Part shown: in pieces, positions 8,015 to 14,979 of the stretch
Position numbering within the stretch: the stretch's first letter is position 1
Layout: every line of letters starts with the position of its first letter
NCBI GenBank assembly: GCA_964415245.1
Contig: CAYQAJ010000001.1
Coordinates: 9,842 to 73,841, forward strand
Direction: 5' to 3'
DNA length: 64,000 nt
From: CAYQAJ01 sp964415245
GTDB lineage: Bacteria > Planctomycetota > Planctomycetia > Pirellulales > Pirellulaceae
Notes under the pieces: model-generated
The model's input: only the letters and a program-made list of their open reading frames with translations
What the model was told of the DNA's origin: nothing
Databases searched by the model: none
Made by a program: the position numbers and the translations under genes

Positions 8015-9097
8015 TTAGTAAATCAGGCCGAGGCCGATCGTCGCTCCGACGAATCCCATGTCGGCGTTCTGGGCCGATTCGTCCTGGTAGTTGGCAACGT
8101 CGCCGTCGTTGATCAAGCCAGGCTGCCCGGTGCCGGCGCTCAGCCAGTACTGGCCCTCGAGTGCCGCGGTAACGAAGAACGTGCTGTAGGCCAGCTCGCG
8201 GCGCCAATCGAGGCCGATCTGCAGCTCACCGATGCCGATGAGATCGCTATTGACGCTGCGGTCGACGACATTGGGCGGCGTCTCGTTTGTCTGCGCATGC
8301 AGGCTGGAATCGCCGTACAGCATCGAGCCGCGGACCCTGGTAAAGAACGAAATGTTGCACCAGCGCGACGGGAAGAAACCTTCGATGCCCACCACGGGAC
8401 CGAAGCCTTCGAAGTCGTGTCGTGCACGAATTCCACTGGGATCGTCCGTATGAAACGCCACATATTGCTGATTCATGGCCATGTAGCGTACGCCGCCCGA
8501 GTAGGTGAAATTGCCGCGTACCGCGGTGGCTTCCAGGTCGAGCACGTCGAGGTTAATCGAGTGGCTCGCCGTGATGACTCCGCTGGTTTCATCGATATTC
8601 ACGTCTGTGCCATCGGGGCCGGCAAAGCCAGCGTGCACGTTCTCCGCCACGTCCTGGCTCAGCGTCGTCGACTCGTCAAGGTGCCAGTAGCGGATCCGTC
8701 CGCCCAGGCAGCAGTCGGTGCTGATGTAGCCCAGTTCGAAGCGGGGGCTATACGAGTAATCCCAGTCGAATGGCACTTCGCGGTAACTATCGTTGGTATT
8801 CGCGATATCGTCGACCACGTAGAATGCCGCATCCCGCGTGAAGTGCGGCTTGACGATCACGTTCTCGTACAGGAAGTACCAGCCGCCCTGGATGCAGGGA
8901 TCGCACGAGCTGGCACCGCAATCGCCCGAGAGAGCGATGTTTTCGAGATCGGCCTGACGGGCTTCCAGCGCATTCAACCGCTGCATCATGTCGCTGTAGG
9001 CGACCGCCGAAACGCTTTGCGCGCGGGCGGTGCCCGCCCAAGCCAGGGCGCACGCGGCCATCGCCGCGGCTGCCAGGATGCGTGTTCTCGTTCTCAT
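8015..9097 (-). CDS. Lpg1974-type pore-forming outer-membrane protein
   Basis: The product is 360 residues with a signal peptide ending near AWAGTARAQS. A short coiled segment (MMQRLNALEARQADLE) and a CGASSCDPC Cys cluster follow, then a beta-barrel rich in alternating aromatic strands (FELGYIS, GGRIRYWHLDES, FTYSGGVRYMAM, FFVTAALEGQYWL), ending in GATIGLGLIY with a terminal aromatic residue, as outer-membrane barrels do. The pattern matches the Legionella MOMP-like (Lpg1974) family, which is abundant in planctomycetes. The start at 9097 is set by AAGGAG 7 bases upstream; the longer frame lacks a signal at its N-terminus. Likely a porin or envelope structural protein. Confidence 0.78.
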   Translation of the reverse strand: MRTRTRILAAAAMAACALAWAGTARAQSVSAVAYSDMMQRLNALEARQADLENIALSGDCGASSCDPCIQGGWYFLYENVIVKPHFTRDAAFYVVDDIANTNDSYREVPFDWDYSYSPRFELGYISTDCCLGGRIRYWHLDESTTLSQDVAENVHAGFAGPDGTDVNIDETSGVITASHSINLDVLDLEATAVRGNFTYSGGVRYMAMNQQYVAFHTDDPSGIRARHDFEGFGPVVGIEGFFPSRWCNISFFTRVRGSMLYGDSSLHAQTNETPPNVVDRSVNSDLIGIGELQIGLDWRRELAYSTFFVTAALEGQYWLSAGTGQPGLINDGDVANYQDESAQNADMGFVGATIGLGLIY

Positions 9098-9720
9098 TCG
9101 TAGCTCCTTGCCTTGACCATTGGTTGCCGTGAACTCTTGGCTGCCACGCGTAATGGGCCGACACCGAACGACGCCGCGGTCCGCGGTATTCCAGGCGGCA
9201 GGGAACCATCGGTATGCCGGTCCGACGATGTGGTTGGAGGTCGCCGCCGCTGGGGCCGGCGCGACCTGAGCGAAGGACCGACGAGTACCGATGGAACGTG
9301 TGCTCGCTGGAAATGGCGCCTGGGACGAGGGTGCCCCTGTCACGGGGCGGGCTCTCGGACTGCGACGCGCCGTCAGGCGCTGCCTGGGCCGTAAACGCAG
9401 TAAACCGCGTCTAATCGGTGCATTCGGACAACCCAGCACTCCGGATTTAACAATTCCACCGATCCTGTGGATTGTTTGCCATCACTCGTGCTTCGCGCTC
9501 GCCTCAAGTTGGCGAAAGAGGCAGGCGAGGTAAGTTATGCGGCCTGTGGATGCCGTCGGCCACCACTTCTTGGGCAGGCAGCGCAGAAGAATTCGTGGGG
9601 AGGCGGCACAGCCCGCAGAGGTCGGCTATCGAGCCGCACGGCAATCGGCAATGCGTTGGTACCAGGGTGATTTGCGGCGGCGGGGTGGGGCGATGTTTCA
9701 ACCGTCCCGGCCGTTTCGGC
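9098..9720. other. 623-base intergenic region, nothing recognised
   Basis: The region lies between two minus-strand envelope genes. It should contain the promoter and leader of the Lpg1974-type gene. No ORF with a plausible start and protein-like composition, no RNA gene and no strong hairpin terminator was seen; long plus-strand frames here are GC-driven shadows. Confidence 0.4.
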
Positions 9721-11286
9721 CTACCGCCGCTTGATCATCATGGTCCCATTGCCCGCCACGTCGAACAGCGGCCGAGCGTCGGTATCCCAACCTTCGCGGC
9801 CCGCGCGAGGATACCACACCATGGCGATCGATACGTTCCACGACTCGTTGCGGTTGGGCCCTTCCGCAAAGTTCGTTTTGCTCGGCGCCAAATACATGAA
9901 ATCGGCCTCCAGCGCCCATGGCCCGTTGATCGGCAGCAGAATGTCGCCGCCGCACAGCCCGTCGCCGTATCCCGTGAAGCCCGCGTACAATCGCCCCGCT
10001 CCGCCGCGGCAGTCGGCGAATCGGCGGCGGTAGAAGAACAGATACATGTCGGTCGAATCCCGCAGTTCGGTCACAGTCACGGGGTCTCCTACCTCGTCTT
10101 GGGTCACCCAAGTAACGTCGGCGGTTCGCAAGGATGTGGCGAACCACAAGCCGATCTCGTGGCACTGCGGGTAGACCCAGCTTACCTCGGCGCGAAGCTG
10201 CAACAGCTCGGTTTTGACGTACCAGTCGTCGTTCAAATAGTCGAGTACAATTCCGCCTTGCAGTCCGCAATCGACGCGGCGGAACAGCCCGCCCGTCAGG
10301 AAAGTCTGCGTGCGATGGTCGGGGGTGAATTCGGCTCCGTCGAGATTGTTCTGCGTGAATCGGGCCCCAAGCTGCATGCTGAACTGAGCGCACGGAAGGC
10401 AGGGCAAGCGGTTCGACCAGTTGATTCCTTCGTGAAAACCGAAGCTGCCCGTCGACGCCAGGTTGGGCGGACCGGTGAATCCCTGCACGCCGGTGAAAAG
10501 TTGGATATTGCGCATGCAAACGTGGGGACAGGGAATCAAGCATCCTCCGCACTGACTGCACGCTCCCTCGCCTTGCCCGCATTCGCCGCATCCGCCGCGT
10601 CCGCCGCATTCACCGCACGCCCCTTCACCGTGACCCCAGCCGAAGCCGAAAGGCCCCACCCAATCGTAAGCGGGGCCGTCCAAGTACCCGGGCCCGGCGT
10701 CGACCTCTTCGCCGATCGAAGGTTGATACGCGCCCGTATAAGCGCGGCGTGGTCCGACTCCCGCTCCCTCGCGTCGGGGCGAGTAGCCTTCCGCCGAATT
10801 GCCGATCGCGCTGCCGCTGCGTCGCATGGCCGGGCTGGGAAGCGTTTCGGTGGGGATGCCGCCGCTGAGGGAGCCGCCAGTACCCGATTGTGTCAGCGAG
10901 TTTCGCCGGGTCAGCACCGAGGTGGTGTTTCGGGCGGCCAGCCATTCCGGATCGTGGGGATCCTCGGAATACACAATCTGCCCTTCGGTGGGGGGCGAAT
11001 TCTGGTATACCGTCGGCCCCTGGTAGACGACCGGCCTGGGGACGAACCTGGAGCCCGAATTCGTCGATCGCTCGTACGCGGTCCGCTGATAGTTGCCGTA
11101 GCCCGAGCCGGCCGGCGATCCCGGGTAGACGACCGAACCCGGGCTGACGGGCGTGCCCGAGATCATCGACGATCGCGTGGCGACCCACGGCGCCTGCGCG
11201 CGGACCTCGCAAACGCCAACGATGGCAACTCCGCACGCTGCCGCGGCGATCAGCGTGCCGGCGACTAGGCGCGATACGGCTTTCAT
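9721..11286 (-). CDS. Planctomycete outer-membrane-type beta-rich protein with Cys-Gly repeat
   Basis: The product is 521 residues. The start at 11286 has GAGGA 7 bases upstream and opens a signal peptide (MKAVSRLVAGTLIAAAACG). An N-terminal Ser/Gly/Tyr/Pro-rich, probably disordered region (about 30-220) follows. Next comes a Cys-Gly low-complexity block with repeated CGECG units and a CGGCLIPCPHVC segment. The last ~270 residues are beta-rich and barrel-like (FSMQLGARFTQNNLDGAEF, LYAGFTGYGDG, ALEADFMYLAPSKTNF), ending near NVSIAMVWYPR. It resembles uncharacterised secreted families of Pirellulales (possibly the DUF6666 group; I cannot confirm the family number). It is probably an envelope protein; no enzymatic motif is visible. 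Confidence 0.7.
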   Translation of the reverse strand: MKAVSRLVAGTLIAAAACGVAIVGVCEVRAQAPWVATRSSMISGTPVSPGSVVYPGSPAGSGYGNYQRTAYERSTNSGSRFVPRPVVYQGPTVYQNSPPTEGQIVYSEDPHDPEWLAARNTTSVLTRRNSLTQSGTGGSLSGGIPTETLPSPAMRRSGSAIGNSAEGYSPRREGAGVGPRRAYTGAYQPSIGEEVDAGPGYLDGPAYDWVGPFGFGWGHGEGACGECGGRGGCGECGQGEGACSQCGGCLIPCPHVCMRNIQLFTGVQGFTGPPNLASTGSFGFHEGINWSNRLPCLPCAQFSMQLGARFTQNNLDGAEFTPDHRTQTFLTGGLFRRVDCGLQGGIVLDYLNDDWYVKTELLQLRAEVSWVYPQCHEIGLWFATSLRTADVTWVTQDEVGDPVTVTELRDSTDMYLFFYRRRFADCRGGAGRLYAGFTGYGDGLCGGDILLPINGPWALEADFMYLAPSKTNFAEGPNRNESWNVSIAMVWYPRAGREGWDTDARPLFDVAGNGTMMIKRR

Positions 11287-11451
11287 GTTCGATCCTCGGC
11301 AAACCGCGTCTGGGTGCGGGGGCATAACGGGGGCCGGCGAGAGGCGGAATCCCGGCCAACGACGTTATCGGAAGTTGCCCAATCGCGACTTTTGGAAAAA
11401 CCGGAATAACCGGCAGAATCGGCAAAGTCTGGGCATATTGCGCAGATTGAC

Positions 11452-11479
11452 GCGATAGCCGCCAGATTCATCTGGCGCG
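11452..11479. repeat. Dispersed palindrome, GCCACATTCATGTGGC family (degenerate)
   Basis: GATAGCCGCCAGATTCATCTGGCG matches the copies at 34114-34132 (inverted) and 63952-64000 apart from paired changes that keep the hairpin (CAGATTCATCTG in place of CACATTCATGTG). It lies 3' of the DUF1080-like gene. Compensatory change suggests the folded form matters. Confidence 0.6.
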
Positions 11480-11506
11480 TGAACGCTTCGAGGTTTCCCA
11501 ACGCGA

Positions 11507-12199
11507 CTACTGTTCCACCTTCCGGCCACGCAACGCGAAGTCGTCCCAGTCGCTCGTGTCGTCGAACGAGCCGAGGCCGACGCGGCCTGAGGCGAACGTC
11601 TTGTCCTTGGCGGTCATAACGGGCGTGTGCATGTCGTCGAAGTAGACCTCGATCGTGGCCTCTCGGGCGCGGCGGACGATCCGCACATTGTGCCACTTGT
11701 CGTCCCAGGGCGTGCCCTCGGTGGTGGTGAGCGAGATTTTGGTGCGCGGCGCGTCGTTCACGATGAAGATCTGGTTGGCGTGATCGTCGGTCTTCTTGCC
11801 CAGGTGTACGTAATAGTAATGGGCCGGGTCCTGGTAGCCGAACACCAGGCACACGTCGCGATGGTCGTAATCTTCGTGCGTGCTGAGCGCCTTCACGTTC
11901 AGCTCGAAGTCGCCGACGCGCACGTCCTTCAAGAGCGAGATGTTGTACGGGCTGCGATAAGGCGGCTCGTACTTGCTCTGCTTGACGAACTGACTGTACA
12001 CGTGGTTGCCGTCCGACTCGGCGATCTTCCACGCCTTCTCGTCGGTAGGCTGCCAGTGATCGGCCCCCTTCTCGAAATCGTCCTGATAGACCAGCGGCAG
12101 CTCGTCCTCGGCAACAAGGGACGACGCGGCGTAGTGGCCGGACGTGGCGACTGCCAATAGCACGGCGGAACAGACAACGGAGATTCGGCGGCGGTTCAT
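11507..12199 (-). CDS. Secreted DUF1080-like (concanavalin-fold) protein
   Basis: The product is 230 residues with a signal peptide (MNRRRISVVCSAVLLAVAT). The mature part has the beta-sandwich pattern of DUF1080/3-keto-disaccharide-hydrolase-like or LamG-like domains: YQDDFEKGADHW at the start, DFELNVKA, YYYVHLGKKTDDHANQIF, WHNVRIVRRAREATIEVYFDD, and a closing GRVGLGSFDDTSDWDDFAL. Such domains bind or act on polysaccharides and are numerous in planctomycete secretomes. The start at 12199 is supported by GAGG 7 bases upstream. No neighbouring sulfatase or glycosidase shows the substrate. Enzymatic versus binding role cannot be settled from sequence. Confidence 0.75.
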   Translation of the reverse strand: MNRRRISVVCSAVLLAVATSGHYAASSLVAEDELPLVYQDDFEKGADHWQPTDEKAWKIAESDGNHVYSQFVKQSKYEPPYRSPYNISLLKDVRVGDFELNVKALSTHEDYDHRDVCLVFGYQDPAHYYYVHLGKKTDDHANQIFIVNDAPRTKISLTTTEGTPWDDKWHNVRIVRRAREATIEVYFDDMHTPVMTAKDKTFASGRVGLGSFDDTSDWDDFALRGRKVEQ

Positions 12200-12321
12200 A
12201 GGGAGTCCTCGGCAAATGGGGAAGCACGGCGCCAATGCGGTCATTGTCGCCGCGCCGCCGCACCGCTGCAATCAAGGAAACGCGTGAGGGCCAGGTCGAC
12301 GTAAACGGGCCTGTCGGACTA

Positions 12322-12421
12322 AGAGCTCATCCAAAAACCGCTTCAGAGAAGGGGACAGGCACATTTTGCTCCGCGGACTGCGCAAAATGAGCCAGTCCCC
12401 GACGGTTTTTGGATAAGCTCT
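12322..12421. repeat. 100-base nested palindrome, REP/MITE-like
   Basis: Outer arms 12322-12340 and 12403-12421 are inverted copies matching at 18 of 19 bases (AGAGCTCATCCAAAAACCG against its mirror). Inside them, 12351-12369 and 12382-12400 match at 17 of 19 (GGGGACAGGCACATTTTGC and mirror). Transcribed, this would form one long two-part hairpin. The GGGGACAGGCAC...AGTCCCC core resembles palindromes associated with Y1 (REP-associated tyrosine) transposases. No transposase ORF is present and no target-site duplication is evident, so it could only move in trans. Confidence 0.7.
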
Positions 12422-12422
12422 A

Positions 12423-12525
12423 AATGGACTGAATGGACGACATGGACGGGATGGACAAGGTCGAATCATTGTTTCTGCGTCTAGCTCGTCCATTTCGTCC
12501 ATGACGTCCATTTCGCCCATTGCTG
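12423..12525. repeat. Inverted array of short ATGGAC / GTCCAT repeats
   Basis: Four spaced TGGAC units (in the form ATGGACTGAATGGACGACAT) are followed by a ~25-base spacer and then the mirror units (GTCCATTTCGTCCATGACG). The array directly abuts the nested palindrome and precedes the 3' end of pncB, so it may act as a weak terminator or simply be decaying repeat DNA. Confidence 0.55.
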
Positions 12526-12557
12526 AACTCATGCGTGTCCAGAAACGAGCGTCTGAA

Positions 12558-13901
12558 TCAGCCGCCAGCGATTGATTCGGCCGCTCGGCGCAGGGCGGGG
12601 CTAATGTCGACGCGGTAGGGCGCCGCGGCGCGGGGCAGGGCGCGCAGTTCTGGCGGCAGCGCTTCGATTTGGCGGCGGGCCGTCTCGCGGGCTTGCTCAA
12701 GCGTGGCGTTGCCGGCTGGCAGCCGCTTGCCGCCGCGCATTACCGGCACCAGCAATGGTTGACCTGGCAACTGCTCGTCGGCCAGGGCGATCACGTCGCC
12801 CACCATGACTCCACTGTCGATCGTGCGGAATACCTGCTTGCGGCCGGGATACGATTCCTTGCCCTCCGACGTTTTGCGCCGACCCGTACCGGCGTATTCG
12901 ACCAGTTTGTAGGCCATGTCGAGGTCGGGGGCGTCGCGCGAGACAACCATCCGCGTGCCGACTCCGAAGGCGTCGGTGGGCGCTCCCGACGCAACGAGCC
13001 GCTCGACTTCGTATTCGTCCAGTCCGCCGGACGCGAAGATCTTTACCTCGGTCAGCCCCGCCTCGTCGAGCAGCGCACGCGACTGGCGGGCGAGCTCTCC
13101 CATGTCGCCCGAGTCGAGGCGAATGGCCTGCACGCGAAACCGCTCGCCGAGGCGGCGGCTGAGGCGGATCACGTTGCGCACCCCGTCGAGCGTATCCCAG
13201 GTGTCGACCAGCAGCGTCGTCTCGGGATATCGCTCGGCGAATGCGGCGAAGGCGTCGATCTCGTGATCGTGTACCTGCACGAAGCTATGCGCCATGGTGC
13301 CGAAGATCGGCATGTCATAAACTTTCCCGGCCAGCACGTTCGACGTGCCCACGGCGCCGGCGAGATACGATGCGCGGGCGACCTTGAGAGCGGCGTCGGT
13401 TCCATGCGCGCGGCGGCTGCCGAAATCGACGACAATTCGGCTGGCGGCTGCCGTGACCACTCGTGCCGCTTTGCTCGCCACCACACTCTGGAAGTGCACC
13501 TGATTGAGGACCAGCGTTTCGACGATCTGGGACTCGATCATCGGGGCAACGACCCGCACCAACGGCTCGTTGGGGAAGACGATCGTTCCCTCGGGCACAG
13601 CATCGACGTCGCCGGTGAATCGCAAGCTCTTGAGCTGCGCGAGCAGTGCGTCGTCGAACAATTCCTGGCGGCGGAGGTAGTCGAGGTCGTCGTCGGTGAA
13701 GCGAAGATGTTCCAGATAGTCGAGCACGTCGCCGAGACCGGCGGCCAGCACGTAGTTGCGGCAGTCGGGCAGCTTGCGAAAGAACAGCTCGAACGCGGCG
13801 GGGGCGCACAGGCCTTCATCGAGATAGGCCTGGGCCATGGTCAGCTCGTACAAGTCGGTGAACAGAGCCGACCGCAGCGGATTGACGGGAGCGTCGGTCA
13901 T
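12558..13901 (-). CDS. pncB: Nicotinate phosphoribosyltransferase
   Basis: The product is 447 residues, normal for the family. It joins nicotinate to PRPP, giving nicotinate mononucleotide in the Preiss-Handler route to NAD. Recognisable segments are FTDLYELTMAQAYL at the N-terminus, FELFFRKLP, FPNEPLVRV, DFGSRRAHGTDAALKVARAS with the substrate-binding region, FGTMAHSFVQ, LLVDTWDT, IRLDSGDMGELA, IFASGGLDEYEV and FGVGTRMVVS. The ATG at 13901 starts just before the conserved region; the longer frame adds a non-homologous tail. No strong ribosome site is visible. It lies 152 bases downstream of pncA on the same strand, and the two supply consecutive steps of NAD salvage. The intervening gap holds a palindromic repeat. 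Confidence 0.95.
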   Translation of the reverse strand: MTDAPVNPLRSALFTDLYELTMAQAYLDEGLCAPAAFELFFRKLPDCRNYVLAAGLGDVLDYLEHLRFTDDDLDYLRRQELFDDALLAQLKSLRFTGDVDAVPEGTIVFPNEPLVRVVAPMIESQIVETLVLNQVHFQSVVASKAARVVTAAASRIVVDFGSRRAHGTDAALKVARASYLAGAVGTSNVLAGKVYDMPIFGTMAHSFVQVHDHEIDAFAAFAERYPETTLLVDTWDTLDGVRNVIRLSRRLGERFRVQAIRLDSGDMGELARQSRALLDEAGLTEVKIFASGGLDEYEVERLVASGAPTDAFGVGTRMVVSRDAPDLDMAYKLVEYAGTGRRKTSEGKESYPGRKQVFRTIDSGVMVGDVIALADEQLPGQPLLVPVMRGGKRLPAGNATLEQARETARRQIEALPPELRALPRAAAPYRVDISPALRRAAESIAGG

Positions 13902-13942
13902 GGTTGTGCAGCCGGCGTGTGGAAACGGGCATCCAAAAAAGC

Positions 13943-14041
13943 GTTGTGGCCGGTCTCCCGACCGAGCCACATCGAGCGACCGAAGGTCTCACGTGAAGGG
14001 GCGTGCCGTCAAGGCCTCGGCGGGGTCGGGAGACCCGCGCC
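13943..14041. repeat. CGGTCTCCCGACCG-type inverted repeat between pncA and pncB
   Basis: Left arm GGCCGGTCTCCCGACCGAGCC (around 13950) and right arm around 14017-14041 (GGCGGGGTCGGGAGACCCGCG) are inverted relatives separated by about 45 bases. The same pair of arms occurs at 29464-29575 and in reverse order at 54398-54452. It could form a hairpin in the pncA-pncB transcript. Confidence 0.6.
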
Positions 14042-14053
14042 GAACAGCGCCGG

Positions 14054-14626
14054 TCATGGCGGATCGGGCTGGGTGTGGATCACGGCGCCGGCGCGGCGCA
14101 TTTCCTCGCTCGCCTTGCGGCCGTCGGCCGAGTCGCGACGAACCGGGCGCGTGGCCGGCTCGATCACGTGCACGGCGAAGCCTTCCTGCAGAGCGTCGAG
14201 CACGGTCGCCCGCACGCACACGTCGAGAGCGAGGCCGCCAACCCAGAGTCGCCGCACATTTTCCTGTCGCAGCGCGTCGGCGAGCCCGGTGCCATCGAAG
14301 GCGGAGTACTGCTCGCGCTTGGTTTCGGTTCCCTTATTCACGACGCGCGCCGACTGGGGAAGGTTCAACCGCGGATGAAGTGCGGCGCCGCTAGAGTCTG
14401 CGATGCAATGGGCCGGCCACGGTCCTCCCTGCTCGTGGAAGCTGATGTGGTCGGCGGGATGCCAGTCGCGCGAGGCGACAATTTTCGCTCTTGCACGCTG
14501 AGCTGCCTCGATCCAACGATTGAGCACGTCGACAACGGCGTCGCCGTCATCGATTGCCAGCGCGCCCCCGGCGCAGAAGTCGTTCTGCACGTCGACGATG
14601 ATCAGCGCGTCGGTCGGCGTGAGCAT
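14054..14626 (-). CDS. pncA: Nicotinamidase (isochorismatase-like hydrolase)
   Basis: The product is 190 residues. It would hydrolyse nicotinamide to nicotinate and ammonia, feeding the downstream pncB product. The isochorismatase-fold triad is present: Asp in IIVDVQNDFC, Lys in NKGTETKREQYSAF and Cys in GLALDVCVRATVLDAL. Metal ligands of nicotinamidases appear in SRDWHPADHISFHEQGGPW (Asp and His residues), followed by WPAHC. These ligands and the adjacent pncB favour nicotinamidase over a generic isochorismatase. The GGLALDVCV loop differs slightly from the commoner GLATDYCV. The C-terminus lacks obvious extra domains. Confidence 0.92.
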   Translation of the reverse strand: MLTPTDALIIVDVQNDFCAGGALAIDDGDAVVDVLNRWIEAAQRARAKIVASRDWHPADHISFHEQGGPWPAHCIADSSGAALHPRLNLPQSARVVNKGTETKREQYSAFDGTGLADALRQENVRRLWVGGLALDVCVRATVLDALQEGFAVHVIEPATRPVRRDSADGRKASEEMRRAGAVIHTQPDPP

Positions 14627-14979
14627 GGGGTAGCGACCGGTTCAGCGCCCATTGGCGCAGTGCAAGCATATCACTGGTGCCGCTGACGCGAAGACGCGGT
14701 GACACGGAGACGCGGCGAGGTCGGAATTCGTCAATTCTACCTGCCGTGAGTGAGACCTTACAGCCGGCGGTAGTGGAACGGCGAAACCGCAAGCGTGCTG
14801 GCGAGGTGTGATGGAGACGGGTGCGGCAGACAAACTAGCGGGCAAGCGGTAGAATCGGTGGCGCGAGATGCGATCTGATAAACCCCGGTCTCCCGACCGG
14901 GGCTGTGGCGGCCGACCCTATCGTTCATCGCATCGGCAAGCAGATTATCGACCTATCTAATCAGCGAGATGCTTGACCT
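14627..14979. other. Divergent intergenic region between pncA and aconitase
   Basis: These 353 bases must hold the promoters of both divergent genes. The only clear structure is the hairpin CCCCGGTC-TCCC-GACCGGGG at 14883-14902. No ORF or RNA gene is supported. Confidence 0.4.
14883..14902. repeat. Perfect hairpin CCCCGGTC-TCCC-GACCGGGG
   Basis: An 8-bp perfect stem with a 4-base loop, followed by GCTGTGG. It combines the CGGTCTCCCGACCG core of one dispersed family with the CCCCGG...CCGGGGCT flanks of another (28918, 43457, 63220). It lies in the 5' region of the aconitase gene and has no T-run. Confidence 0.6.
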
